DNA of 64,000 bases from G963422445 sp963422445 (GCA_963422445.2 OY729512.2:6324001-6388000); one strand, 5' to 3'. Positions 17,613 through 27,413 are shown, numbered from the stretch's first letter. The notes: generated by a model not told the origin, from the letters alone. Translations and numbers: made by a program.

Positions 17613-18660
17613 ACCGCTTATGCACATGGCTCCGGTTGCGAGAGTTTGCTACCAGATGTTGAGGTTGAGATTAGGGCGGAGGAGCGGGTAGAATGCTCCC
17701 GATAGGTTCCTGCCGACGGAGCCCCCACATGAAACAGGTCCCCGATAGCCTCCTCGCTTTCCAGCACATGGTCCCGGACGATGACGCCTGCGCCGCCTGG
17801 CTGATCGAAATGCGCTGGCCGGACGGCTTCGTCTGTCCCACGTGCAGCCATGAAAAGGGATGGGCGCTGCGCAGAAAAGCACACACCTTCGCGTGCACCG
17901 GCTGCCGCCGGCAGACCTCGGCGACGGCCGGACGATCCTGCACGCCAGCAAGCTGCCGCTCACCGTCTGGTTCTGGGCCGCCGACCTGATGGCGACCCAC
18001 TCCAACGGCATCTCTGCCCTGCAGCTCCAGAAACAGCTCGCTTCGGCTCTTACCGCAGCGCCTGGCTGCTCGCCCACAAGCTGCGCGCCAGCATGGTCGA
18101 GCCCGAGCGCAATCCGTTGTTGGGCCTGGTGGAAATCGACGAGGCCAGCCGTCCATTCCGGACCAAAGACGATCCTCCCACCGGAGGGCAAGGACGCAGC
18201 CACGACGGCAAGATGCTCATCGTCGGCGCCATCGAACTCGGGGACGGAAACATCCCGGGCCGCCTGCGGCTGGCCGAAATCTCCTCCTACGGCGCCGCCG
18301 ACCTCGGACACTTCGTCGAAACCGCCGTCGATCCCGACGCCATCGTGAAAACCGACGGCTGGTCCGGCGACGCTGCGGTCCCCGCCGATCGCCACAATGT
18401 CCATGTCGTCGGGAAGACCGCCGCTCACCTCGTCCTGCCGTGGATCCACCAAGTCTTCTCCAACCTCAAAGGATGGGCGCGAGGCGTCGACCACGGGCTG
18501 CGCCGCAAGCATCTGCAAGCCGATCTCGATGAGGTCGTCTTTCGCTTCAACCGCCGCAAAACCCGCCACGATGCTTTCCGCCGCTCTTCCGCCTCGCCAC
18601 CAATGCACAACCCCTTACCTACAGCATGTTGATCGAACCGGAACCATCTGCATAAGCGGT
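17613..18660 (+). mobile_element. IS1595-family element copy 2 (1048 bp, 8-bp duplication)
   Basis: Ends ACCGCTTATGCACATGG and its reversed partner (one mismatch), with the perfect duplication TAACGGAT (17605-17612 and 18661-18668). About 95% alike to the copy at 3765-4816 by eye. It sits in the divergent glmU-gph intergenic region, 176 bases from the glmU start and 116 from the gph start, so it separates the two native promoter areas. Confidence 0.94.
17729..18632 (+). pseudogene. IS1595-family transposase, two frameshifts
   Basis: Starts MKQVPDSLLAFQHMVPDDDA with a zinc ribbon changed to CPTCSHEKGW. One base is missing near 17930 (TSATAG/RSC where GTILHASKLPLTVWF is expected) and another near 18043 (QLA/GSYRSAWLLAHKL). 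The two lost bases do not restore the original frame, so neither IS1595 copy in the window can make a full protein. Confidence 0.88.
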
Positions 18661-18776
18661 TAACGGATTTACGGACAGACCCGGCGTCTCCGCGGTACGA
18701 TATCGCTCTGGCAACGGCGTGGACCGCGTGGGATGCCACAGCTTAAGGCGCGGGTCAAAAGCGGACGGATCGAGCC

Positions 18777-19442
18777 ATGAACACGACAGACTTGCCGGTA
18801 TTGGTCTTTGATCTTGACGGTACGCTGGTCGACAGCGCACCTGACATGAACGCTGCGGCGAACCGGATATTGACGAGTGCCGGCCGGTCGGGGATTACGC
18901 TGGCGCAGACCCGCGGTTTCATCGGTGATGGGGTCCCGCGTTTCGTCGAGAGAATTTTCGCCGCGACCGGGACCATGCCGCCGGACGATATCGTCAGGTC
19001 GGAAACGGCACGGTTTCTTGCCGATTACGAGCTGAACGCGGCTGTCCTGACCCGTCCCTATCCCGGGGTGGCCACGACACTGTCGATGTTGCAGCGTCGT
19101 GGCCATCGACTGGCCGTCTGCACCAACAAACCGCAAACAGCGAGCGACGGTCTCCTTGCCGGCCTTGATCTGTCCGGGTTCTTCGAACTGGTTGGCGCCG
19201 GCGACCGTTATCCGGTGCGTAAACCGGATCCCGGACATCTTATCGGATTACTGAACGAGATGGATTGTGCGTCCGGGCATGCGGTCATGATCGGTGACAA
19301 CGAGAACGACGCGGAGACAGCGCGGGCCGCCGGTGTTCGTTTCGTGCTGATGTCCTACGGTTATGCCAGGACGCCGATTGACGAGATCCCCGCCGACGCG
19401 CGTTTCTCTGCCTTCTCCGAACTGCTCGACTTCGTGACCTGA
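18777..19442 (+). CDS. gph: phosphoglycolate phosphatase (HAD superfamily)
   Basis: 221 residues. HAD motif I is VFDLDGTLVDSAPDMN, motif II is LAVCTNKPQT, motif III contains KPDPGHLIGLL and motif IV is MIGDNENDAETARAAG. The cap domain after motif I (TRGFIGDGVPRFVERIF) has the IGxGxxxLV-like loop typical of Gph. It removes phosphate from 2-phosphoglycolate. The start ATG 18777 gives motif I at residue 9. The IS1595 copy ends 116 bases upstream, so the native promoter may be truncated. Confidence 0.9.
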   Translation: MNTTDLPVLVFDLDGTLVDSAPDMNAAANRILTSAGRSGITLAQTRGFIGDGVPRFVERIFAATGTMPPDDIVRSETARFLADYELNAAVLTRPYPGVATTLSMLQRRGHRLAVCTNKPQTASDGLLAGLDLSGFFELVGAGDRYPVRKPDPGHLIGLLNEMDCASGHAVMIGDNENDAETARAAGVRFVLMSYGYARTPIDEIPADARFSAFSELLDFVT

Positions 19443-20149
19443 AAGCCGCCAGTTCAAATTCTGCCCCTCAACCACCGAGATCGACATTCCCGGAGGGCCG
19501 TGCCGTCCAGACCCGGTTCGTATGCGCGGGGTTGCGGATCTCCTTTGGCAAGCGTGTTCGCAACAGAGGCGGACACCGTCCATCCCGATGGGTTCCACGG
19601 CGCACCATTGACGAGCCCGACGCGCGACCGACGGCATTATGCCAGAGCAGGACGTCAGGGTCAGGATTGTCGCAAGGTGAAAGGCAGGACCGGTATGCGA
19701 ACGGTGGTCAATATCGATCATGCGTCATACAGCGCCTTCCGGACGCGCGAGCCTCCCGGCGAGCGCGGTACCGCCAATGCTCCGGACGCGCACCGCAGCA
19801 CCAGCCCCGGCTAACTCGCGGTCCTTCGAAGCAAGGCGCTCCACGCGGTCGAGCAATGCGACTCACTGAGGCAAACGATCAGCCTGTTCCTTGTAAAGAA
19901 AGAAGGCTGGTATCTGTTCGATTGACTACAATGAGTAAGGGTCTTGAACCCCCTGACAGAAGCCATCATGCGTACCCATCATGTTTGGTATGTCGTTCCT
20001 GGTGACAGCATTGGCTGTGCATCACGTGCATCCATGACGGTTTCCGCAAGGTCTCGACGCAAGATCAGACAACATTTCGAAGTTCGCGTTGTTTTTGTGG
20101 TGCGGGAGCCTAATGGTCGCCGCCGGACCGGTCGAGAGTTGGATGATCA
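19443..20149. other. 700-bp stretch without a supportable gene
   Basis: Several short frames exist on both strands but none shows a domain, start signal or family match. A minus-strand reading around 19500-19700 (DPDVLLWHNAVGRASGSSMV) vaguely suggests a degraded dioxygenase tail; too weak to call. It borders a LysE pseudogene and is probably decayed DNA. Confidence 0.4.
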
Positions 20150-20722
20150 ATGCCGGACTCCTTCGTGTCACTGGCGGTACTGGCCGTTAACAACGACCAT
20201 CACGCCAGGACCCGGCACGCTGTTGGCGGCCGCGTATGGGATCAGGTACGACCTACTCGGAAGCCTGACTCTTGCAACCGGAGTTGCCGCTGGTCTGGCA
20301 CCGCTCATGGTACCGGGGCCCAGCGGCCTCTCTGCGCTATTGCAAACGGCATCGTCGCTGCAAATCGCGATCGAGGATCTGTAATCCGTCTATCTGGTAT
20401 GGCTGGCTTGGCGGATCTTCCGAAGCGGCGCGCCCAAGGCATCGGAGAATGTGGGTGGAGGACATGCCGTGGGGTTCGCCACGGGACTGGCCATCCTGTT
20501 GCTAAACCCGAAGGCGTGGACGATGACTTTGGTGACCGCAGGCACCTATGCCGAATTCACCAGTAGTTCTCTGGAACTGGCCTCGATGCTGGCACTAACC
20601 TTCGGCTACGCCTCAATGGGGGCAATGCTCGTATGGTCCTTGGGCAGGACGTTACCCGGCCGCATGCTCAAGACGGACGCGCAATGGTCACCATCGTCTC
20701 GGTCGCCACCATTTGGTTCTGA
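20150..20722 (+). pseudogene. LysE/RhtB family exporter, broken by two frameshifts and a stop
   Basis: The start MPDSFVSLAVLAV (ATG 20150) shifts frame near 20190 into TTTITPGPGTLLAAAYGIRY, the signature of LysE transporters (normally TPGPN). An in-frame TAA at 20382-20384 interrupts before SVYLVWLAWRIF. The frame then continues through GFATGLAILLLNPKAWTMTL (the conserved NPKAW motif) and ends with a second frame change near 20685 to MVTIVSVATIWF and a TGA at 20722. Intact homologues are about 200-residue, six-helix amino acid exporters. Confidence 0.85.
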
Positions 20723-20876
20723 ACGACAATCCGACTGGCGCTCCCGCACGTCTCAGGCAAAGCTGTACGGGCCGGGGAGTTATATTGATCGGCAGGCTCC
20801 CGCGTATTCACCGGCAAGTCCCCATATTGACAGATGACAGATTCTGACGAACCGGTCAGAATCGGAAATCTTCGAT

Positions 20877-20996
20877 ACCGCTTATATACATAGCTCCGGT
20901 TGCGAGAATTTGCCGCGAAATATTGACTCCTACTGGTCCATCTGGACGGCTTTCGTTCAGTATGTTGATCAAGCCGGGGTCAAGCGCATAAGCGGC
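20877..20996. repeat. MITE type B copy 1 (120 bp, degenerate)
   Basis: Begins ACCGCTTATATAC and ends GCGCATAAGCGGC, with the perfect 8-bp duplication TCTTCGAT (20869-20876 and 20997-21004). The body matches the other type B copies but carries the most substitutions, so it is the oldest visible. No gene is interrupted. Confidence 0.9.
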
Positions 20997-21105
20997 TCTT
21001 CGATTTTCGAAGCTTTGAGGCGAGTGAAGCGTGTGCTACCGTTCCTGCAGGAGGTTCTCAATGTCTGAGTCCGTACTTGTAGCGCTCGAACCCTGGATTA
21101 CACTG

Positions 21106-21725
21106 GGTCGTGTTGACGGATTCATGAAATGCTGATGATCATTTTCCATCAATGACACTTTCCGGGGACTTATCATCGCGTTACGCCTGCTCATCCCGGA
21201 TGCTGTCTGCTCGACACTCGAGCCGCTACTGCGTGAGAGCAAACACGCCGCCGGCGCGGTAAAAAAAACGGCGGCCAGGAGGCCCAGGCTCTCGGCCGCT
21301 CCCGGGGTGGGTTCTCCACCAAGCTGCACGTGGCCTGTGCCAACGAAACAACCGGTGTGTCCGTCGTGTTGACGGGTGGCGAGCGCCATGATGGCGTGGG
21401 ATGCGAGCTTCTATGGAAGGCCTTGTCCCGCTCTCCCGCACCGGAGGCTGCGGTCATGGACAAGGCGTATGACAGCAAGGGCATTCGCCAGACGCTGGCC
21501 GACCAGGGCGTCGAAGCCGTGATTCCCGCCCGGTCGAACCGGACTGAGACGATTCATCACGATCAAGAAAAGTACAAGCGGCGCCAGCAGGTCGAGCGAT
21601 TCTTCAACAAGCTCAAACAATTCCGTCGCATCGCCACACGCTATGACAAGCTCGCTCGGACGGTCCTCGCGTTTGTCCACATTGTCTCAGCATGGATTAT
21701 GCTTCGATCATTCGTCAACACGACC
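21106..21725 (+). mobile_element. IS5-family remnant (type c)
   Basis: Inverted ends GGTCGTGTTGACG at 21106 and the reversed CGTCAACACGACC ending at 21725 enclose about 620 bp, shorter than the roughly 840 bp of the complete IS427-type elements here. The N-terminal half of the transposase is largely deleted. The 80 bases before it (21005-21105) contain only short unidentifiable sequence. Confidence 0.75.
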
Positions 21726-21728
21726 TAA
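21181..21728 (+). pseudogene. IS5-family (IS427-type) transposase remnant
   Basis: A short orfA tail (RLLIPDAV...) leads to GAVKK and a run of eight A at about 21261-21268, the usual slip site. orfB follows as NGGQEAQALGRSRGGFSTKL, HVACANETTGVSVVLTGGER, VMDKAYDSKGIRQTL (Asp), QVERFFNKLKQFRRIATRYD (Glu) and FVHIVSAWIMLRSFVNTT. The first catalytic Asp region is missing. Confidence 0.8.
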
Positions 21729-22110
21729 TACGGCCTGTTATCAGGATGACTCTCTGCCGCACAGACACCAGTGGGCTTGCACATTATCGTATAGCGGGAG
21801 ACCAAGGTGCAGCGACATAACTCATCAATGGCGACAAGGTCGCGAAGGCTGTGTTCCGCCGATCAACAAGGACTCGGGTTTCGAAGGCCGCAGGCATGGC
21901 AGCCTCATCTCGAAATAATGTGATTTTCAAGATCACCGCATCACATGCCGGTTACACACATGTTTTCCACAATTTATCATTCTTCCGACTTACGCCCGAT
22001 CATTAGATCAGCACACTGTTTTGGACACCGGAAATCAAAATGGCTACACTGGAAGAACTTGGAATCGGCCATTGCGGCACTCGATTGCCACCGACCAAGG
22101 ATATTGAACC
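21729..22110. other. intergenic region upstream of the LLM gene
   Basis: No open frame with supportable coding features. It is more AT-rich than its surroundings toward 21930-22050 and holds the likely promoter region of the gene at 22111; I could not fix -35/-10 boxes with confidence. Confidence 0.4.
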
Positions 22111-23040
22111 ATGAAAAATGACCGCTTCGGTGTCCGCTGGAGTTTGGCTGGAGGCACAATGCTGGCGTCGATAGACGAGGTGCGCGACGCTGCCCGTTTT
22201 GCCGAGAAGACGGGCTTCGACAGTTTCTGGATCTCGCACGCCATGGGCGTCGATCCGATCGTGGCACTGGCCTGCATTGGTAAGGATTTTCCCGACCTCG
22301 GCGAATTCGGCACATCGGTTGTACCGTTATATGGCCGTCACCCGGTCGGCCTCGCCCAACTCGCCCGGACGGCCCAGAATGCCCTGGGCGGCCGGTTTAC
22401 CCTCGGTGTCGGAACAGCATCCAGACGCCATGCCGAGGAGGTGCTCGGCATGGCGTGGGACAAGCCGTACTCCTATACGCGAGAATTCATAGGAGCACTG
22501 GAACCGCTGCTGGCGGGCGAAGAGGCCGATACGGCAGGCGAGCAGATTTCCGCACACGCCAAACTCGGAATCGAGGCGCATCCAACGCCCATTCTGCTGG
22601 CGGCGCTCGGTCCGCGAATGTTGCGGTTCGCTGGCGGCTGCTTACAAGGCACCACGTTAGGTCAGTGCGGGCCGAGGACCATATCGACCTATATATTGCC
22701 GCACCTCAAAGCGGGCGCCGAGCAGGCCAACCGCAGCAGCGAATTGCGAATCATGGCGCTGGTACGAATATGCCTCACCGACGATTTTGCGGGAGCGAAA
22801 GTTCTGGCGCGGGAGACTTCCGCACACTACCAATCGAATCCCTCCTATGCGAATGCCACAAGACACGAAGGGCTCGACGACCCGTCCGATCTGCATTTGA
22901 TTGGTGGATGGCAACAGATCCTGGACGGACTGGTGAAATATGCCGAAGCAGGCGCGACAGATCTGCGAATTCAGGTCGCGGCGCATAACGAAACGTCCCG
23001 TCGCGCATCATATGACGCGCTGGCGGATTATTTGTCCTGA
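22111..23040 (+). CDS. LLM class flavin-dependent oxidoreductase (F420-type subfamily)
   Basis: 309 residues of the luciferase-like monooxygenase fold. Features: RDAARFAEKTGFDSFWISHA, VALACIGKDFPDLGEFGTSV, YGRHPVGLAQLARTAQNALG, GRFTLGVGTASRRHAEEVLG and PILLAALGPRMLRFAGGCLQ, the order seen in TIGR03564-like F420-dependent enzymes. Whether this organism uses F420 or FMN cannot be seen here. The start at ATG 22111 gives the usual short N-terminus. It is a single gene flanked by intergenic DNA and IS debris; substrate unknown. Confidence 0.87.
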   Translation: MKNDRFGVRWSLAGGTMLASIDEVRDAARFAEKTGFDSFWISHAMGVDPIVALACIGKDFPDLGEFGTSVVPLYGRHPVGLAQLARTAQNALGGRFTLGVGTASRRHAEEVLGMAWDKPYSYTREFIGALEPLLAGEEADTAGEQISAHAKLGIEAHPTPILLAALGPRMLRFAGGCLQGTTLGQCGPRTISTYILPHLKAGAEQANRSSELRIMALVRICLTDDFAGAKVLARETSAHYQSNPSYANATRHEGLDDPSDLHLIGGWQQILDGLVKYAEAGATDLRIQVAAHNETSRRASYDALADYLS

Positions 23041-23229
23041 TTTCTGCGAAGCATAGCGCCAGTCTTGCGTGTCGGAGTAAACTCCGACGCAACGCAACGG
23101 TCAGGCTTTCGGCGGTAGCGCAACCTGAACCCAACCACCTCCTGTCCATTCATGGAGAGTTGGAATATCAGGGTTCTTCCAGTCCCGGGAATGGGAGACG
23201 AAGCAGGAATACAAATGCCTGCTACACCG

Positions 23230-23568
23230 CTATGCGATTTCGGAACACTGTTCGAGGATGGCATCTTCCTGTTTCTGATTGTTCCGATGCACCGCGATGA
23301 AAAGCTTGTTCTCCGCCGAGCCCATAACAAGTTTTCTCATGTCAATGATGACTTCCCGCGTTCTAAGGTTGAACTCCGACTCGATCTGCCAATGGCATTG
23401 GGCGATGAATTCAAGTTCTTGAGGGTTCGTCTGAAATGAGGTGGTCATCGATACGCCGCATATAGCAATGTCGAACAAGAATTCATATCTCTTGAAATAT
23501 TTATAATTTCCTTCATTCTCGACCCAGAAACCCGATGGCGACCGCCTGAATAGTGTGCCTTGAAACAC
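23230..23568 (-). CDS. small hypothetical protein
   Basis: 112 codons starting MFQGTLFRRSPSGFWVENEG with GNYKYFKRYEFLFDIAICGV, TNPQELEFIAQCHWQIESEF and MRKLVMGSAENKLFIAVHRN. The region has lower GC than the window average and the product is rich in Lys, Asn and Phe, unlike shadow frames of GC-rich genes, which supports coding or a recent foreign origin. No family recognised. An overlapping plus-strand frame (23152-23439) is the alternative. Confidence 0.4.
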   Translation of the reverse strand: MFQGTLFRRSPSGFWVENEGNYKYFKRYEFLFDIAICGVSMTTSFQTNPQELEFIAQCHWQIESEFNLRTREVIIDMRKLVMGSAENKLFIAVHRNNQKQEDAILEQCSEIA

Positions 23569-23607
23569 TCAGAAAATGAACCAATCCAATTTTCGGATAT
23601 TTCATTA

Positions 23608-23655
23608 ACCGCTTATGCAGATGGTTCCGGTCGCGAGAGTACTCGCTACCAAATG
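23608..23655 (+). repeat. solo left end of an IS1595/MITE element
   Basis: ACCGCTTATGCAGATGG followed by TTCCGGTCGCGAGAG matches the IS1595 left end at 3765, then similarity fades after about 48 bases. No partner end was found within the next 200 bases, so this is a truncated remnant. Confidence 0.7.
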
Positions 23656-23832
23656 CGGTGACCTTGATGGCTTAACCAGCTCCAGAAATGAAGCCAACAA
23701 TGGTCCTGTTGTCAGAAGTGGCATGTCAATTACTCCTGCCATTTCTATTCAGTAACTGGCACTCATAAACCTGTTGATTTAAATTATCAAGCTTGTCGAT
23801 AGGACCGCAAGATCCACTACTTGGTAATCGGC

Positions 23833-24534
23833 TCAGGGTATCGAGGCTCCGCGTCCTGTGTACGCTGAGACCAACTCCTCGATCAGGGCGTCGAGTTCAG
23901 AAATACGGCCCCTGGCGGCCAGTTCGAGGGCTGCCAGAACGAAGGCCGGGCTGGCCGGAGGCAGAACAGCGGAGACAGACAACTCCGCCGCCGGTCCGTC
24001 CGCAGCCTGCAGGTCCAGCAGGACGGCCTCCCGGGCGTTCCCTGCAATGTCGAGGCGCCACATCTCGGGAACACCCAGGCGCCGGTAGAAAGCAGGCTTG
24101 TCCTCATCTCCATGGCTGCGTTCGACTTCGATGACGAGATCCGGCGGCGTCCGGGTCTCGAATTCACGAAGGATCTCCGTTCCCTGTCGATCCGCATCAG
24201 TCCATCTGTCGGCCGTACGCCCCAAATAATAACAGGCGTCAGGTTCAGCGCCGGTATTCTCCGGATCCCCCGGAAGGCGCCACCGCGTCGATCCCAGACC
24301 GATCGCACGGATTCCCAGCCTTCTGTCCATGGCGTCCATCAGCCGGTCGGCACCCCGGCTGTAGCGCTCATGTTCCGGAGACGGCGTCATGAGCGCGATG
24401 AGCCCGCTTACAGGGTCGATGAAGACCCTCCTGGCGATATTGTCCCAATCGAGTTTCGCAAGAAGCGGGACTGCCTCCGGATCGAGGTGGAAGCGGGTGT
24501 ATTCGGAGCCCATGCTGCCGATGGTCCGTTCCAT
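23833..24534 (-). CDS. Uma2 family endonuclease-like protein
   Basis: 233 residues. Segments typical of the Uma2 (DUF820) restriction-endonuclease-like fold: NIARRVFIDPVSGLIALMTP, HERYSRGADRLMDAMDRRLG, TRWRLPGDPENTGAEPDACY, PPDLVIEVERSHGDEDKPAF and YRRLGVPEMWRLD. The PD-(D/E)XK-like residues are E-PDACY and VIEVE. These proteins are abundant in genomes with many mobile elements and their role is poorly known. ATG 24534 is chosen because GGAGG lies 8 bases upstream. It is followed on the same strand by an integrase relic, suggesting an accessory island. Confidence 0.8.
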   Translation of the reverse strand: MERTIGSMGSEYTRFHLDPEAVPLLAKLDWDNIARRVFIDPVSGLIALMTPSPEHERYSRGADRLMDAMDRRLGIRAIGLGSTRWRLPGDPENTGAEPDACYYLGRTADRWTDADRQGTEILREFETRTPPDLVIEVERSHGDEDKPAFYRRLGVPEMWRLDIAGNAREAVLLDLQAADGPAAELSVSAVLPPASPAFVLAALELAARGRISELDALIEELVSAYTGRGASIP

Positions 24535-24590
24535 GCTGCGATCCTCCTCTTGCGCACCCTCGGGCCGCATTATAGCACGGCCGGAGGTCC

Positions 24591-25100
24591 TCACATTCTG
24601 GCCAGGAACGCCCGGGCCTCGATGCCGACGGCCGTGGTGTAGATCGCGGTCGTCGATATGTCGGCATGGCCGAGCACGTCCGTGATGGTTGGTAGCGGCA
24701 CACCAGCCGCGACCGCCATGACGGCAACGATGCGCCGATGGCCGGTGGCGCGCGACCAGGGCCAGAGCGGATCGCCGGCGCGCCGGGGCGGAACGTTGCG
24801 CAGGCCGTGGACTAGTTCGAGAGCGCGGAGGGTCTCTGCCGGCAGCGGGACCTCGCGCCAGTGCTCGGCGCGGCACTTGAGCGTCCGAATCCGGATCGCG
24901 TTCGCGTCCAGGTCGACGTCGCGCGGCCTGAGCGCGAGTATTTCCGAGAGCCTGGCGCCGGAATGCGCCAGCACCAGGACGAAGGTCTGCCGCTCGGGGC
25001 GCGCCTCCTGGGCCGCGGCAGCAAAAAACCGCTCGCGCTCCTCCGCGGTCAGGTATTTGCGGCCTCGCCCGTCGGCGAGCTGGATGATGCCCTGGGCCAT
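24591..25100 (-). pseudogene. tyrosine recombinase lacking the HxxR box
   Basis: 169 codons from ATG 25100. The N-terminus MAQGIIQLADGRGRKYLTAE is followed by FVLVLAHSGARLSEILALRP (first catalytic Arg), a beta-hairpin Lys segment IRTLKCRAEHWREVPL and DPLWPWSRATG. It then jumps directly to AVAAGVPLPTITDVLGHADI and STTAIYTTAVG (second His region and Tyr nucleophile). In this integrase family a block with the LRHGFG motif lies between WPWSR and SGVPL; here it is absent although the frame is kept. It is therefore an in-frame deletion of about 25-30 residues that removes the catalytic His-x-x-Arg. Probably inactive. Confidence 0.75.
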
Positions 25101-26039
25101 GATTGCAACACTACAACTAGCAGTAGTGACCGGCAAACGAATTCTGGGGTCGCTAGTGGATTGATTCCAACGTTTGAAACCCTCTTTTTCTTGCGGCGAT
25201 GATGGTATCGGGATCGGCGGTCCAGACGAAGGGCTTGGCTTCGGTGGTGTTGTGTTCGTCGATGACGCGGCGGATGGCGTCCTGGAGGTCGCGTCCGGAG
25301 CGGCAGACGCCGTATTTGAGACGGCGTCGTGTCCGCTTGGCGAAGACGCCTTCGACCGCGTTCAGCCACGAGCTCGAGGTGGGGGTGACGTGGAAGGTCC
25401 AGCGCGGATGGCGTGCAAGCCAGACCCGGACTTCCTTGTGCTTGTGAGTAGCGTCGTTGTCGAGGATGGCATGGACCGGGACGCCGGCGGGTATCGTGCG
25501 CGCGATGCGGTTGATGCATCTCGGGAACTCCTGGTGGCGATGCCGACTGGCGTGCTGGCCGATGACCGTGCTGTCGAGCACGGTCAGGGCGGCAAACAGC
25601 GTCGTCGTGCCGTTGCGCCTGGAATCATGTGTCATGGTGGCGCCGCGGCCTTTCTTCAGCGGCAGGCCGGGCTGTGTGCGGTCAAGTGCGTGAATGGGCG
25701 ACCTGTCATCGATCGACAGCACGACCGCGTGAGCCGGCGGCGCAACGGAGAGGCCGACGATGTCGGTCAGCGTCTCGAGGCAGGCGGGATCGTTCGAAAG
25801 CTTGAACGGCCGCCAGCAGTGCGGCATCAGGCCATGCGCCTGCCAGACCGCCCAGACCCTCGAAGCGGCAACCCCCACAGCCTTCGCCATCGCCCGCAGC
25901 GTCCAGTGGGTCGCCGCGTGAGGCGGCGAAGTGTGGGTCAACTCTACGATCTTCGCCACCTGCTCAGGAGCCAGAGGCGTCTTGTCCCGCAGAAGTCCGT
26001 CCACACCTTCTTCCATAAAAGCGGTCCTGCCATCGACTA

Positions 26040-26878
26040 GAGCGTGTTCACACTAATGTTCAATGATGCTATCATGTTGGCTGGTTCCTCGTCAGCGAGT
26101 CATCGGTATGGAACTCAGCCAAGCCCAGTACGAACGCATCGCCCCGCATCTGCCGGTCCAACGCGGCAACGTCGCCGTGTCCAACCTCCAGGTGCTCAAT
26201 GCCTTCCTCTATGTCGTCGAGCACGGCTGCAAGTGGCGCGGACTGCCGCCTCGCTTCGGCAAGTGGCACACCGTTTACACCCGGATGAACCGGTGGTCGA
26301 AGAGCGGCGTGCTCGCGCGGGTCTTCGAGCACCTGCAGCGCGAGCGGATGGTGCATGTGACGCTCGATGTGGTCTCGCTGGACAGCACCAGCGTGAAGGT
26401 CCATCCCGATGGCGCCGGGGCGCTGAAAAAAACGGTCCGCAATGCATCGGCAAGTCGCGGGGCGGATGGAATACCAAAGTTCATCTGGTTGCCGCAGATG
26501 AGCGAACGGCCGTGACCTTCGCGCTGTCTGCCGGCCAGGCCCAGGATGCGCCCGAAGGACGCAAGCTACTCGAACGTCTGGGGCGCCAGAAGACACCCCG
26601 GTCCCTGCTGATGGACCGTGCATACGAAGGCGACGCGACACGGCAGTTGGCGTCGGCGCTGGGGTTTGCGCCAGTGGTGACGCCGCTCAGGACTCGTACC
26701 GCGCCCTGGGAATACGACCGGCAGTTGTACAAACGCCGCAATGAGGTGGAGCGGCTGTTCCGACGGCTCAAGGGCTTCCGGCGCATCTTCACACGCTACG
26801 ACAAGCTCGACGTCATCTTCCTCGGCTTCATCACCTTCGCGCTCATCGTCGAGGCACTGCGTTAGTGTCAACACGCCC
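26040..26878 (+). mobile_element. IS5-family, IS427-type element copy 1 (839 bp)
   Basis: Inverted ends GAGCGTGTTCACACTAA and, reversed, GGGCGTGTTGACACTAA, with TA duplication (26038-26039 and 26879-26880) in a CTAG context. It carries a two-frame transposase and lies inside IS630 copy 2. A second copy is at 35146-35985. Confidence 0.92.
26108..26865 (+). CDS. IS427-type transposase, two frames joined by slippage
   Basis: orfA starts at ATG 26108 (MELSQAQYERIAPHLPVQRG) and runs through HGCKWRGLPPRFGKWHTVYT and VVSLDSTSVKVHPDGAGALK (first catalytic Asp). A run of seven A at 26425-26431 is the likely ribosomal slip site into orfB, which continues KNGPQCIGKSRGGWNTKVHL, LLMDRAYEGDATRQL (Asp), RRNEVERLFRRLKGFRRIFT (Glu) and ends FALIVEALR. 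Frame fusion is known for this IS5 subgroup. Both frames are unbroken, so this copy may be active. Confidence 0.88.
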
Positions 26879-27129
26879 TAGACACTGTTCTTCGCTTGGC
26901 CGGTCTCTCTCATGATGGCCATCCTGCCGATCCCGTCGTCGCTCAGAAGAACGATGCGCGCCCGCCAGACGTGCGTCTGCGGGCTCTTCGGGTCCGGGAC
27001 AACCGTTTCAAGGCCACGCCGGTCGCCCGAAGTGAGCGTGAATGAAACACCAGGGCGCATCTTGCAGACCCCCGTGATCGACAAATCAGAAGAACACAAT
27101 AATGGATATACCTGTAACGATCAATCCAC

Positions 27130-27413
27130 TAGGAAGCGCCGATCCGGCGTCGCGGCGGGCTGGAGTGCGTCCGGGATTGAGACACTATTGGCATTCTGTC
27201 TCAGGGCGGGATTGGAGCAGTTGGCCCGGGGAGAAGAGGCCGAATGAGGCGTTGTTGACGGCGGTCTTTGTCGAAGGTCATCCTGCTCAGCTGGCTGGAT
27301 GTGATTTGGCTAGCCAGAGGTGATAGAGAAATCGCCTTGGGTCGTGGGATCGGGCGAAGGGATAAGGGGCTCGAGTATTCTCTTGGCGCGGGAGGCTATG
27401 GAGGGATTCGGTG
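27130..27413. other. intergenic, no gene seen
   Basis: The DNA between the IS630 right end and the small gene at 27414 has no frame with supportable features. A GGAGG at about 27400 belongs to the next gene. Confidence 0.4.

Larger units (their letters stand above)
25153..27060 (-). pseudogene. IS630-family transposase split by IS5
   Basis: orfA (from ATG 27060, MRPGVSFTLTSGDRRGLETV to GQAKNSV at 26881) and orfB (FMEEGVDGLLRDKTPLAPEQ and on, 26016 downward) are separated by the IS5 insertion. orfB is otherwise complete, with FAALTVLDSTVIGQHASRHR, HAILDNDATHKHKEV (Asp), SSSWLNAVEGVFAKR (Glu) and QTLESIH. Its TAG stop at 25155-25153 is formed by the duplicated TA plus the flanking base. Confidence 0.87.
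25156..27129 (-). mobile_element. IS630-family element copy 2, interrupted by an IS427-type IS5 element
   Basis: Ends GTGGATTGATTCC (left) and GATCAATCCAC (right) with TA on each side (25154-25155, 27130-27131; CTAG on both flanks). The IS427-type element 26040-26878 is inserted at a CTAG inside it, between orfA and orfB. Without it the element would be about 1.13 kb, like copy 3. Confidence 0.9.

Noticed and set aside
19500..20005. Overlapping plus-strand frames of 104-157 codons
   Set aside because: No domain, no ribosome-binding site and basic, low-complexity composition typical of shadow frames.
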